Shown: piece after piece, positions 1-8,731 of the stretch
How the letters are laid out: every line of letters starts with the position of its first letter
How positions within the stretch are numbered: position 1 is the first letter of the stretch
DNA from: Paracoccus sulfuroxidans
GTDB taxonomy: Bacteria; Pseudomonadota; Alphaproteobacteria; Rhodobacterales; Rhodobacteraceae
Direction of reading: 5' to 3'
NCBI RefSeq assembly: GCF_007830335.1
Contig: NZ_VLKU01000002.1
Span: 248,001 to 312,000 of the forward strand
DNA length: 64,000 bases
Notes under the pieces: model-generated
What the model was told of the DNA's origin: nothing
Seen by the model: only the letters and a program-made list of their open reading frames with translations
Database searches by the model: none
Position numbers and translations under genes: made by a program

Positions 1-230
1 TTCTTCTTCGACGTGAGCGAGTTCACGTCCTTCAGCGCCTTCGACGCGTCCTCAAGCCCCGAGCTTTTGGCCGCGTCCTCCATGGCGCTGGTGAATTCGC
101 GCGCCATGCCACGGGCACGCGCAGTGATGCGGCCCAGAGTGCGGAACAACTTGGGCAGGTCCTCGGGACCAATCACGATCAGCGCCACAACGCCGATCAG
201 CAGAAGCTCGCTCCAGCCGATATCGAACAT
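1..230 (-). CDS. tatB: Sec-independent protein translocase subunit TatB (3' end outside window)
   Basis: TatB works with TatA and TatC in the inner membrane to export folded twin-arginine proteins, TatB and TatC forming the signal-peptide receptor. The visible 76 residues begin [20 protein letters not shown]. They hold one N-terminal membrane helix (about residues 7-20), then the hallmark GPEDLP and an amphipathic helix ([20 protein letters not shown]). The ATG at 230 lies 20 bases after the tatA stop on the same strand, so the two are co-transcribed; tatC would be expected beyond the window edge. The C-terminus is cut off by the window. Identity rests on the IGPEDLP pattern and tatA linkage. 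Confidence 0.93.
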   Translation of the reverse strand, partial: MFDIGWSELLLIGVVALIVIGPEDLPKLFRTLGRITARARGMAREFTSAMEDAAKSSGLEDASKALKDVNSLTSKK

Positions 231-250
231 GACGGCTCAGTCGCCCCGGA

Positions 251-562
251 TCAGGACTTGGTCTGATCGGTGGGGGTGACGTCGCGCAGGTTGCTGTCGG
301 TGGACAGGCGGGCGCGGTCGGCGTCCAGCTTGGCGCGCTCGGCGGCCAGTTCGGCGCGGGCGGCGGCGATGTCATCGGCGGTGTTCAGTTCAGCGGCCTT
401 TTCTTCGGCTGCATCCTCTTGCGAGCCTTCCTTCACGCCTTTCTTGAAAGCCGTGATGCCTTTGCCGACCTCGCCCATCAGGGACGAGACCTTGCCGCGG
501 CCAAACAGAACCAGAACGACAATCGCAATCAGCAATAGCGCCATGGGGGAAGGTGCGTGCAT
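251..562 (-). CDS. tatA: Sec-independent protein translocase subunit TatA
   Basis: TatA is the pore-forming subunit of twin-arginine export. The 103-residue product has one membrane helix (about residues 7-19), the FGRGK hinge (20-24) and the conserved amphipathic stretch SSLMGEVGKGITAFKKGVKEG. A charged Ala/Glu/Asp-rich tail (about 50-95) is longer and more coiled-coil-like than in E. coli TatA. The ATG at 562 is chosen because GGAGG sits 7 bases upstream; an upstream in-frame ATG at 586 lacks this, and residue 7 is another Met. It is first in the tat operon, and the roughly 160 bases to the divergent marC gene should hold both promoters. Confidence 0.94.
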   Translation of the reverse strand: MHAPSPMALLLIAIVVLVLFGRGKVSSLMGEVGKGITAFKKGVKEGSQEDAAEEKAAELNTADDIAAARAELAAERAKLDADRARLSTDSNLRDVTPTDQTKS

Positions 563-726
563 GTATTTACCTCCGTGGCGCGGCATCTTCGTGCCGCGCG
601 TAGCTTAGCCTTGTGTCACACTGATATAGGGGTCGTCGCGTCATGAAGAAACCCCCAAACGCGTGAGGAAGGCCCTTGCAGGTCTTGTGGCTTTCCCGGC
701 CCGCCGTTTCAGGCCATAGAGGAAGA

Positions 727-1338
727 ATGGACAGCACCCAGATCATCAGCGCTTTCGTCACCCTGTTCGTGGTCATCGACCCGGTCGGGCTGGCGCCGCT
801 GTTCATCGCGCTGACCCGCGACATGACCCATGCGCAGCGCAGGCGAATCGGCTGGCGGGCGCTGGCCATCGCGGCCGCGCTGCTGACCGTCTTTGGCCTT
901 GCCGGAGAGGCGATTCTGCGCGGCATCGGGATCTCGCTTCCCGCCTTCCGCATCGCGGGGGGCCTTTTGCTGTTCCTGACCGCGCTCGACATGCTGTTCG
1001 AGCGGCGGACTGAACGCCGCGAGGGGCGCACGCAGGGCGAAGAGGACGACCCTTCGGTCTTTCCTCTGGCCACGCCGCTACTGGCCGGTCCCGGGGCGCT
1101 GGCTACGATGATTCTGCTGGTCGGGCAGAACGAAAGCCTGCCGCATACGCTGATGGTGCATCTGGTGATGCTGTCGGTTCTGGCGATCGCGGCAGCCTTC
1201 TTTGCCATGGCCGGGCAGATCGCCCATATCCTTGGGCGTACGGGAACGATGGTGATGACACGGCTTTTCGGCATGCTGCTTGCGGCCCTGTCGATCCAGT
1301 TCGTCATCGACGGGCTGAAGGGATCGGGGCTGTTCTGA
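727..1338 (+). CDS. MarC family integral membrane protein
   Basis: A 203-residue polytopic inner-membrane protein of the MarC/UPF0056 family. The N-terminal FVTLFVVIDPVGLAPLF pattern is typical of MarC, and the length matches (about 200-220). Hydrophobic segments are visible near residues 5-25, 40-60, 65-82, 112-132, 145-165 and 178-198, consistent with six helices. The molecular function of this family is unsettled; the old link to multiple antibiotic resistance was not upheld. The ATG at 727 follows an AGAGGA-like ribosome site, and the longer open frame from 676 has no such signal. Its TGA overlaps the ATG of the aspartic protease gene (TGATG), implying translational coupling. Confidence 0.88.
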   Translation: MDSTQIISAFVTLFVVIDPVGLAPLFIALTRDMTHAQRRRIGWRALAIAAALLTVFGLAGEAILRGIGISLPAFRIAGGLLLFLTALDMLFERRTERREGRTQGEEDDPSVFPLATPLLAGPGALATMILLVGQNESLPHTLMVHLVMLSVLAIAAAFFAMAGQIAHILGRTGTMVMTRLFGMLLAALSIQFVIDGLKGSGLF

Positions 1339-1913
1339 TGACCGAAGACTTTGGCCGCATGGCCTATCTTGTGCTGCTGCTGGTCGCCGTCGGAGGCTTC
1401 CTGCTGACCGAATTGCGCGCCCGGCCCGGCCAGACCCTGCGTCAGGCGCTGGCCTGGGGGATGATCTTTCTGGGGGCGATTGCGGTGGCGGGCCTCTGGG
1501 GCGACATCAAGGGCATCGTGAGCCCGCAGCAACGCGTGCTGGAGGGTGGGCGCATCGAGGTTCCGGTCGGCAATGACGGCCATTACCACCTGACGGCCCT
1601 TTTAAACGACGTCGAGGTCAGCTTCGTTGTCGACACAGGCGCCTCGACCATCGCGCTTGGCCCCCGCGACGCCGAACGCATCGGCATCGACCCCGAGTCG
1701 CTGGCCTATATCGGCATCGCCAATACCGCGAATGGTCAGGTCGGCACCGCGCCCGTCACCATCCGCACCTTCGATCTGGGCGATCTGCATGACCAGAACG
1801 TGCAGGCGGTCGTGCTGCAGGGCGATCTGGACCAGTCGCTTCTGGGCATGTCCTATCTGTCAGGCTTTGCCCGCGTCAGTATCGAAGGGAATGTGCTGGT
1901 GCTGGAGCGCTAG
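1338..1913 (+). CDS. Membrane-anchored retroviral-type aspartic protease (TIGR02281-like clan AA)
   Basis: The 191-residue protein has two N-terminal hydrophobic segments (about residues 9-26 and 38-55) followed by a single pepsin/retropepsin half domain. The catalytic signature is VVDTGAS with Asp99. A family-typical glycine-rich segment (ANTANGQVGTAP) and LLGMSYLSGF near the C-terminus follow. Retropepsin-like enzymes work as homodimers, and the domain here probably faces the periplasm. The gene starts within the marC stop codon, so the two are made together; whether they act together is unknown. It converges on holC with 13 bases between the stops. Substrate unknown. Confidence 0.85.
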   Translation: MTEDFGRMAYLVLLLVAVGGFLLTELRARPGQTLRQALAWGMIFLGAIAVAGLWGDIKGIVSPQQRVLEGGRIEVPVGNDGHYHLTALLNDVEVSFVVDTGASTIALGPRDAERIGIDPESLAYIGIANTANGQVGTAPVTIRTFDLGDLHDQNVQAVVLQGDLDQSLLGMSYLSGFARVSIEGNVLVLER

Positions 1914-1926
1914 GCCCCGCCTGCGG

Positions 1927-2376
1927 CTATTGCTTGCGTTCCCAGCGACCGCCCGCCTCGGACCAGTATTCGGCACTGACGCCCGCCGCCTTCAGGTCGC
2001 GCCACTGGCTGCGGGCGCGGTCCAGCGCCTGCGGGTCATTTCCGTCGAAAATGATGCAGGTGCGGTCCAGATCCGCGCATTCCGCGCCCGCCACCTCGGC
2101 CCCGTCGACGGCCATCAGGCAACGCGGATTGTTCACCGCGACCTGCCCCTCGATGGTCAGCAGGACCGGCTGGCGTCCGTCATGCGGCCCGCCCGCCAGC
2201 CCATGCGGCAGGAAGCCATCCCCCTGCCACAGGTTTTCGTCGAGCGCGCCCATCCGCGCGGCATCGCGACCGCGCAGCTCGACCCGCCAGCCCGCCTGCA
2301 GCGATTTGCCCAGCAACATGGGCAAAAGCTGGCCGGGACTGGACCGGGTGAGGTGATAGAAGAGCGCCGAGCCCAT
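1927..2376 (-). CDS. holC: DNA polymerase III subunit chi
   Basis: HolC (chi) is part of the clamp-loader complex and links it to single-strand DNA-binding protein. The 149-residue product shows the family pattern: N-terminal FYHLT, LLPMLLGKSLQAGWRVELRG, then LWQGDGFLPHG and QPVLLT. It ends with an Asp-rich DGNDPQALDRARSQWRDLKAAG segment. Length matches E. coli HolC (147). It lies directly downstream of pepA on the same strand, 3 bases after its stop, the pepA-holC order also seen in many proteobacteria, so it is probably expressed from the pepA promoter. Confidence 0.92.
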   Translation of the reverse strand: MGSALFYHLTRSSPGQLLPMLLGKSLQAGWRVELRGRDAARMGALDENLWQGDGFLPHGLAGGPHDGRQPVLLTIEGQVAVNNPRCLMAVDGAEVAGAECADLDRTCIIFDGNDPQALDRARSQWRDLKAAGVSAEYWSEAGGRWERKQ

Positions 2377-2379
2377 GGA

Positions 2380-3903
2380 TCAGCCCTTCTTCATCTTCTT
2401 GCTGAAGGGCGAGGTCTCGGGCGGCAGTTCGTAATTGTCGCGCACCAGCCGGTTCAGCGTCATCACGCCCCAGCCCGTCGCGCCCTTCGGGGCCAGCGTC
2501 GTCTCACCCGGAGGCAGGGCCACGCCCGCGATGTCGATATGCGCCCAGGGGACATCCTTGCCGATGAAGCGCTGCAGGAACTGCGCCGCCGTGATCGACC
2601 CGGCCGAACGGCCGCCGCTGTTCTTCATATCCGCAAGGCGCGACTTGATCAGGTTGTCATAGGGCTGGCCCAGCGGCAGACGCCATGCGCCCTCACCCTC
2701 GGCCTTCGCGGCATTCAGGAGCGTCGAGGCCAGCGCGTCGTCATTTGCAAAGACGCCCGCATTGTCATGGCCAAGCGCCACGATCACGGCCCCCGTCAGC
2801 GTCGCAAGGTCGATGACGGCGCGGGGCTTGAACCGCTCCTGCGCGTACCACAGCACGTCCGCCAGCACGAGACGGCCTTCGGCATCGGTGTTGATCACCT
2901 CGATCGTGTCGCCCTTCATCGAGCGGACGATATCGCCCGGACGCTGCGCCTTGCCGTCGGGCATGTTCTCGACCAGACCGACCAGACCCACGACGTTGGC
3001 ACGCGCGCGGCGCAGCGCCAGAGCGCGCATGACGCCTGCGACGACGCCGGCGCCGCCCATGTCCATCGTCATCTCTTCCATGCCGGCGGCCGGTTTGATC
3101 GAGATGCCGCCGGTGTCGAAGACGACGCCCTTGCCGACCAGCGCCAGCGGGGCCTCATCGCCGCCGCCGTTCCAGCGCATGACCACAACTTTCGAGGGGC
3201 TTTCGGACCCCTGCCCCACGGCCAGAAGCGCGCGCATGCCAAGCTTGCCGAGCGCGTCCTCGTCCAGCACCTCGACGTCGAGGCCAAGCTCTCGCATCGC
3301 CAGCAGGCGGTCCGCGAAATCCGAGGTCGTCAGCACATTCGCCGGTTCATTGACCAGATCGCGGGTGAAAAGCACCGCCTCGGCCACCGCCGCCCCTTCG
3401 GTCGCGGCGCGGGCCATCGCATCCGGGTCGTCATGCATGAAGGTGACGCGACCGCGGGTCCGGGCCTCGGCCTCGGCATCACCGTCCGACTTGCGGGTCT
3501 TGTAGGCATCGAAATCATAGGCGCGCAGCGCGATCCCAAGGGCGACTTCCTGCGCGCGGGGGTGGTTTCCGGCCAGCACGGTCGCGCCGGACTTGCCCAG
3601 ACGCGCACCGATGGCGGCCCCGGCCTTGCGGGCCTCGGTCACCTCGGCGCGGCGTGGCAGGTTGATCAGCTGCAGCGCCTCGGCCTCCATGCCAGCGGGG
3701 AAGGCCAGTTCCAGCGCGCTGCCGGGCTTCACATCTTTCCAGGCGTCCGAGGCCAATGCGCGGGTCGCCGCCGATCGGGCCAGCCGCGGCAGCCCGCCCG
3801 GCAGTCGGCCGTTTTCGCCCACAAGGATCGCCACGCGTCCCGTCCGCTCGGCCAGACCCTCGGTGGTCGTGGAAGTAAAGGAAATTTCAACCGGTTGCGC
3901 CAT
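2380..3903 (-). CDS. pepA: Leucyl aminopeptidase (M17), cytosol aminopeptidase PepA
   Basis: A cytoplasmic two-metal aminopeptidase that removes N-terminal residues from peptides. The 507-residue length is standard for M17. The family signature NTDAEGRL is at residues 338-345, carrying metal-binding Asp and Glu, and is preceded by the catalytic region GVVFDTGGISIKPAAGMEEM with metal-binding Lys/Asp. The less conserved N-terminal domain spans about residues 1-170. The ATG at 3903 starts MAQPVEISF. It is divergent from lptF across about 127 bases that must hold both promoters, and is followed closely by holC. In E. coli PepA is also a DNA-binding protein; nothing in the sequence decides that here. 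Confidence 0.96.
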   Translation of the reverse strand: MAQPVEISFTSTTTEGLAERTGRVAILVGENGRLPGGLPRLARSAATRALASDAWKDVKPGSALELAFPAGMEAEALQLINLPRRAEVTEARKAGAAIGARLGKSGATVLAGNHPRAQEVALGIALRAYDFDAYKTRKSDGDAEAEARTRGRVTFMHDDPDAMARAATEGAAVAEAVLFTRDLVNEPANVLTTSDFADRLLAMRELGLDVEVLDEDALGKLGMRALLAVGQGSESPSKVVVMRWNGGGDEAPLALVGKGVVFDTGGISIKPAAGMEEMTMDMGGAGVVAGVMRALALRRARANVVGLVGLVENMPDGKAQRPGDIVRSMKGDTIEVINTDAEGRLVLADVLWYAQERFKPRAVIDLATLTGAVIVALGHDNAGVFANDDALASTLLNAAKAEGEGAWRLPLGQPYDNLIKSRLADMKNSGGRSAGSITAAQFLQRFIGKDVPWAHIDIAGVALPPGETTLAPKGATGWGVMTLNRLVRDNYELPPETSPFSKKMKKG

Positions 3904-4030
3904 AATATCGCCTTTCCAGAATTCGGCATTTCACAGGAAACTAGTCACGCTCCCGACCGTTGACCAGTCCCGGGGCTTTTCGAAAGCCACATCGTTGGTT
4001 AATCAATGCCCAGCCAGCCACGGAACCGCA

Positions 4031-5179
4031 ATGCCCCGCATCGACCGATACATCCTGTCGCAGTTCCTGACCCTGTTCGGGTTCTTCGGCCTTGTGCTGA
4101 TCTCGGTCTATTGGATCAACCGCGCGGTTTCCCTGTTCGAGCAGCTGATTTCCGACGGCCAGACCGCACTCGTGGTGCTGGAATTCACCATCCTGACACT
4201 GCCGCTGGTCATCTCGGTCGTGCTGCCGATCGCGGCATTCGCGGCCTCGGCCTATGGGACGAACCGGCTGGCCTCGGAATCCGAGCTGGTGGCGATGCAG
4301 ACCGCAGGCATGTCGCCCTGGCGGCTGGCGCGCCCGGTGCTGGTCTTTGGCCTGCTGGTTGCGCTGCTGGTGGCGCTTCTGGTCCATGCGCTGGTGCCGA
4401 TGGCGCGCGGGCGGCTGGCCGACCGTCAGGCCGAGATCGCACAGAACGTCGGCTCGCAATTCCTGCGCGCGGGCACGTTCCAGTACCCTGCCAAGGGGAT
4501 GACGCTTTTCATCCGCAACATCGCCGCCGATGGCAGGCTTGAGGATTTCTACCTTGAGGACGCGCGCGACCCCGCCGATCAGTCGATCTATACTGCCGCC
4601 GAGGCGCTGCTGGTCAGGACCGAACAAGGGCCGAAACTGGTCCTGATGCAGGGCATGGTGCAGAACCTTTCGAACGCCGGAGGTCAGCAGCGCCTGTCCG
4701 TGACCCGCTTCAAGGACCTGACCTATGACATCGGCGCGCTGATCGACACTGGCACCACCCGCAAGCGCGACCTGCGCTCGTACTCGACCGCGCGGCTGCT
4801 TAGCCCCGATGCCGAGCTTCTGGCCGCGACCGGTGCCACGCCCGACAAGGCGCTGGCCGAGGCGCATGAGCGGATCGCCAAGCCCTTCCAGTCGCCCATT
4901 GCCGCGATGCTGGGTTTTGCCATGCTGCTTCTGGGCGGGTTCAGCCGCTTCGGGGTCTGGCGGCAGATGCTCTGGGCGGTGCTGTCGCTGATCTTCGTGC
5001 AATTCCTAATCACGGCGGCGGAAAATCAGGTGGCGCGGGATGCGTCGAAATGGCCGCTGATCTATATGCCGACGCTGATTGGCGCGCTGATCTGCGTGGG
5101 CGTCCTGTGGCAGGCGGCCCGACCCCGCCGGGTGGCGCGCCCCCTGCCCGCTGATCCGCAGACCGGAGATGCCCGATGA
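4031..5179 (+). CDS. lptF: LPS export ABC transporter permease LptF
   Basis: One of two permeases of the LptB2FG transporter that extracts lipopolysaccharide from the inner membrane. The 382-residue YjgP/YjgQ protein has membrane helices near residues 12-32, 55-80 and 98-120, then a periplasmic beta-jellyroll region (about 135-260) and three C-terminal helices ending near 370. The start is the ATG at 4031 (MPRIDRYILSQFL), typical for LptF; the open frame extends far upstream without a good start. Its TGA overlaps the lptG ATG (ATGA). It begins the envelope gene run lptF-lptG-lptD-surA-pdxA-rsmA. Confidence 0.95.
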   Translation: MPRIDRYILSQFLTLFGFFGLVLISVYWINRAVSLFEQLISDGQTALVVLEFTILTLPLVISVVLPIAAFAASAYGTNRLASESELVAMQTAGMSPWRLARPVLVFGLLVALLVALLVHALVPMARGRLADRQAEIAQNVGSQFLRAGTFQYPAKGMTLFIRNIAADGRLEDFYLEDARDPADQSIYTAAEALLVRTEQGPKLVLMQGMVQNLSNAGGQQRLSVTRFKDLTYDIGALIDTGTTRKRDLRSYSTARLLSPDAELLAATGATPDKALAEAHERIAKPFQSPIAAMLGFAMLLLGGFSRFGVWRQMLWAVLSLIFVQFLITAAENQVARDASKWPLIYMPTLIGALICVGVLWQAARPRRVARPLPADPQTGDAR

Positions 5180-6291
5180 TTCTCTCGGCCTATGTCGCCC
5201 GCCGCTTTCTGCGCAGCTACATCATCGTGTCGCTGGTCTTTCTGGCCATCCTGTTCCTGATCGACATTGTCGAGCAGATCCGCCGCTTCTCGGATGAAGA
5301 CATCGGGCTGAGCGGCGCGGCGGGCCTTGCGATCCTGAACATCACCGACAGCTTCTATTCGATCATGCCGCTGATCACCGTGCTGGCCGGGATCGCGCTG
5401 TTTCTGGGGCTCTCGCGCAGTTCAGAACTGGTGGCGGTGCGCGCCTCGGGCCGCTCGGGCCTGCGGGTCGTGGCGGCCCCGGCGATCATGGCCTTCGTCC
5501 TTGGCTGCATCGCGGTGGCAGTCTTCAACCCGATGGTCGCGGGCACGGCCAACCGCTATGACAGCGCCGTGGCGAAGATCCAGCGCGGCTCGGACCAGAC
5601 AGTCAGCCTTGGCGACAACGCGGTCTGGCTGCGTCAGGCGCTGCGCACCGCCGACGGGAAAGAGGCCGGGGGCCAAGTCGTCATCCGCGCGAACCGCGCC
5701 AGCCCGGACGCCACCACGCTTTACAACGCGACCTTCATGGTCTTTTCGCCGACCGAGGGCCCGACGCGCCGCATCGACGCCGCCGAGGCCCGGCTCAGCG
5801 ATGGCGCCTGGCACCTGACCGACACCAAGGAGTGGCCGCTGGACCAGCCCAACCCCGAGGTGAACGCGACCACCGCGCCCCGGGTCGATCTGCCGACCGA
5901 CCTGACCGCCGACCGCATCCGCGACAGCTTCGGACGCCCCGAGGCCGTGCCGGTCTGGCAGTTGCCCAGCTTCATCCGTGGGCTCGAGCGGGCGGGGTTT
6001 TCGGCAAAAAGGCATCAGGTCTGGCTTCAGATGGAGCTGGCCCGTCCGCTTCTTATGGCGGCGATGGTGGTGGTTGCGGCAGTATTCACCATGCGTCACA
6101 TGCGCGGGCGCAAGATGGGGCTTCTGGTGCTGGCGGCATTCGGCTCGGGCATCGCACTTTTCTTCCTGCGCAACCTTGCGCAGGTGCTGGGGGACAATGG
6201 CGGCATCCCGGCGGCACTGGCCGGCTGGGCTCCGCCCATCGTGGCCCTGCTGTTCGCGCTTGGCGCGTTGCTGCGGCTGGAGGACGGATAG
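5176..6291 (+). CDS. lptG: LPS export ABC transporter permease LptG
   Basis: The partner permease of LptF in LptB2FG. The 371-residue protein starts MILSAYVARRFLRSY and has the same architecture: three N-terminal helices (about 13-35, 55-80, 98-118), a central periplasmic domain with DAAEARLSDGAWHLTD, and three C-terminal helices (about 285-367). The 4-base ATGA overlap with lptF argues for fixed stoichiometry. lptD follows with no spacer (TAG then ATG). LptF and LptG are distinguished here by order and by LptF's LIDTGTTRKRDLRSYSTARLL segment, so the F/G naming is somewhat conventional. Confidence 0.94.
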   Translation: MILSAYVARRFLRSYIIVSLVFLAILFLIDIVEQIRRFSDEDIGLSGAAGLAILNITDSFYSIMPLITVLAGIALFLGLSRSSELVAVRASGRSGLRVVAAPAIMAFVLGCIAVAVFNPMVAGTANRYDSAVAKIQRGSDQTVSLGDNAVWLRQALRTADGKEAGGQVVIRANRASPDATTLYNATFMVFSPTEGPTRRIDAAEARLSDGAWHLTDTKEWPLDQPNPEVNATTAPRVDLPTDLTADRIRDSFGRPEAVPVWQLPSFIRGLERAGFSAKRHQVWLQMELARPLLMAAMVVVAAVFTMRHMRGRKMGLLVLAAFGSGIALFFLRNLAQVLGDNGGIPAALAGWAPPIVALLFALGALLRLEDG

Positions 6292-8700
6292 ATGGCCGCG
6301 AAACGGCTCCGGGGCATCCCGGGTAACGTGGAAAGCAAGGGCCGCAGGATGCGTCGCAACCTGCAGGCGGCCGCATGGATGGCCGCCCTGCCCGCTGCCG
6401 CGATGGCGCAAACGGTGGTGCCCGACGGGCAGACCGTGCCCTTCTATGATTTTTCGACCGACAGCCAGTTGCAGGCGCGCGGCCCGGCCCTCGCCCCCAC
6501 CGAGCAGGCCGATGACAATGAGCGCGTGGCCGATGGCACGATCGTGCGCAGGCCCTCCAGCGTGACGCGCGGCCCGGGCTCGTCGATTCAGGTGACCGGC
6601 CAACCCTCTCAGCAAGGCGGGGCCGCGACGATTCTGGCCGATGACCTGACACTCGGGGCCGACAACACCATCACCGCCTCGAATGGCGTGGTGATCTGGT
6701 ATCAGGGCGCGCGGCTGGTCGCCTCTCGTGTGACCTATGACGGCACGACCGGGGCTGCCACGATTGACGGCCCGATCCACCTGACCCAGCCGGGAACCGC
6801 CGGTTCCGAGGATGAGATGGTGCTGATCGCCGACAGCGCGCAACTGGACCGCAACATGCAGGACGGCATCCTGCGTGGCGCCCGGCTGGTGCTGGCGCGA
6901 GAGCTGCAGCTGGCCGCCCGGCAGGTCCGGCGCGAGGGCGAGGGCCGCTTCACCCGCCTTGACAACGTCGTCACCTCAAGCTGCCGCGTCTGCGCCGAAG
7001 ATCCGACCCCGCTGTGGGAGATCCGGGCCCGCAGCGTGGTACATGACGCCCAGACCCAGCAGCTTCTGTTCGACCGCCCGCGGCTTCGCCTGATGGGCGT
7101 GACGGTGGGCGCGCTGCCCTGGATCTCGGCCCCCGACCCCAGTGTCGAGCGGATGACGGGCTTCCTGCGCCCGGCCTTCCGTACCACCTCGCGGCTGGGG
7201 TTCGGCATCAAGCTGCCCTATTTTATCACGCTGGGCGATCACGCCGACCTGACGGTGACGCCCTATGTTGCCGCCAGCCGCACCCGCACGCTGGAGCTGC
7301 GCTATCGTCAGGCCTTCTCGAACGGCGCGATGGAATGGAGCGGAGCGCTGTCGCGTGACGACATCGACCCCGATGAAACGCGCGGCTATCTGTTCGGCGC
7401 CGCCCGGTTCGAGCTTCCGCGCGGCTATAACCTGTCGCTGCAGGTCCAGATGGCCAGCGACCGGGCCTATCTGCTGGATTACGACATCTCGGACGCCGAC
7501 CGGCTGTGGAGCGGGGTGACGCTGGACCGCGTGCGCCGCGACCGGCTGGTCTGGGCGCGGATCGGCAATTACGAATCGCTGCGCGAGGACGAGCCCGCCT
7601 CGCTGGCCCCCGCGCAGGTGGCCGATGCCTATTGGGCGCGGCGCTGGACGCCGGAGCGTCTGGGTGGCATCGCCAATCTGCAATGGTCGCTGCACGCGCA
7701 TCGCCGCCCCTCCAGTGTCGATCGAGATGGCCGCGACATGGCGCGCGGCTCGCTGGGGTTGAACTGGCAGCGCAGCGAGATCCTGCCCGGCGGTCTGGTC
7801 GGTCAGGTTGAGACGCAGGTGAACGCAGATTTCTACCGCATCCGACAGGACAGCGAATATGAGGACTGGATCGCCCGCGCCTATCCGACGCTGGCCACGG
7901 AACTGCGCTGGCCGCTGGCGCGCCATGCCAAAGGCGTCACGCAACTGCTGGAGCCGATCATCCAGATCGTCTGGTCGCCCAAGCGCGAATCTCAGGACAA
8001 GGTACCGAACGAGGACAGCCGCCTGATCGAGTTTGATGAGGGGAACCTCTTCTCGCTGAACCGCTTCCCCGGCGCGGATGCGCGCGAATCGGGGTTCCGG
8101 GCGAATGTGGGTCTGGCCTGGACCCGCATCGACCCGGCGGGCTGGTCCATCGGCCTGACGGCTGGCCGGGTGTTCCGCAATACGGTCGATACGGCCTTCA
8201 GCAGCTCGGGGCCATTGGGCGGCAAAAGCTCGGATTGGCTGCTGGCGGCGCATTACTCGGACAGCAGCGGGCTTGCGATCGCGAACCGGGCGCTCTTCGA
8301 CAACTCGTTCTCGATCAGCCGCAATGAACTGCGGGCGGGCTGGTACAATGAGAAAGTCATGCTGTCGGCGGGCTATCTGTGGATGGATACCGACGAGCGT
8401 GAGGCCCGGCTGGAGGATGTGTCGGAACTGACCGCCACCGCTGGCTGGCAGATCACCGATGGCTGGTGGGGCACGGCCGAGACGCGTTATGACTTTGCCT
8501 CGGACCGCGCCCAGAAGGCCGAGATCGGAATGCAATACCGTAACGAATGCGTGACCCTTGAAATGGCGCTTGAGCGTCGTTTCACCTCGTCGGACAATCT
8601 GACGCCGGACACCAGTTTCGACTTGGGCATTCGCCTTGGCGGGTTCGGGAAACAAAAAGCCGGGCCGGGAACGGTGGCGCGCCGCGCGTGCCTGCGTTAA
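6292..8700 (+). CDS. lptD: LPS assembly protein LptD
   Basis: The outer-membrane beta-barrel that inserts LPS into the outer leaflet. The 802-residue protein (783 from the alternative ATG at 6349) carries a signal peptide best seen from the second start, MRRNLQAAAWMAALPAAAMAQ. An OstA/LptA-like periplasmic domain follows (about residues 110-220: ADDLTLGADNTITASNGVVI, then YDGTTGAATIDGPI). The beta-barrel is about 260-790, with alternating aromatic strands. A Cys pair (SSCRVCAED) lies just before the barrel. The signal peptide favours the internal start; the 6292 ATG abuts the lptG stop. It is followed by surA, the chaperone needed for LptD folding. Confidence 0.93.
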   Translation: MAAKRLRGIPGNVESKGRRMRRNLQAAAWMAALPAAAMAQTVVPDGQTVPFYDFSTDSQLQARGPALAPTEQADDNERVADGTIVRRPSSVTRGPGSSIQVTGQPSQQGGAATILADDLTLGADNTITASNGVVIWYQGARLVASRVTYDGTTGAATIDGPIHLTQPGTAGSEDEMVLIADSAQLDRNMQDGILRGARLVLARELQLAARQVRREGEGRFTRLDNVVTSSCRVCAEDPTPLWEIRARSVVHDAQTQQLLFDRPRLRLMGVTVGALPWISAPDPSVERMTGFLRPAFRTTSRLGFGIKLPYFITLGDHADLTVTPYVAASRTRTLELRYRQAFSNGAMEWSGALSRDDIDPDETRGYLFGAARFELPRGYNLSLQVQMASDRAYLLDYDISDADRLWSGVTLDRVRRDRLVWARIGNYESLREDEPASLAPAQVADAYWARRWTPERLGGIANLQWSLHAHRRPSSVDRDGRDMARGSLGLNWQRSEILPGGLVGQVETQVNADFYRIRQDSEYEDWIARAYPTLATELRWPLARHAKGVTQLLEPIIQIVWSPKRESQDKVPNEDSRLIEFDEGNLFSLNRFPGADARESGFRANVGLAWTRIDPAGWSIGLTAGRVFRNTVDTAFSSSGPLGGKSSDWLLAAHYSDSSGLAIANRALFDNSFSISRNELRAGWYNEKVMLSAGYLWMDTDEREARLEDVSELTATAGWQITDGWWGTAETRYDFASDRAQKAEIGMQYRNECVTLEMALERRFTSSDNLTPDTSFDLGIRLGGFGKQKAGPGTVARRACLR

Positions 8701-8731
8701 TGTCCGGCGAAACGAAGCTGCGAGGGACGTG

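Noticed and set aside
1627..3963. A 778-residue open frame on the plus strand opposite holC and pepA
   Set aside because: It is a GC-rich shadow of two well-identified minus-strand genes, with no recognisable domain and shadow-type His/Arg/Gln-rich composition.
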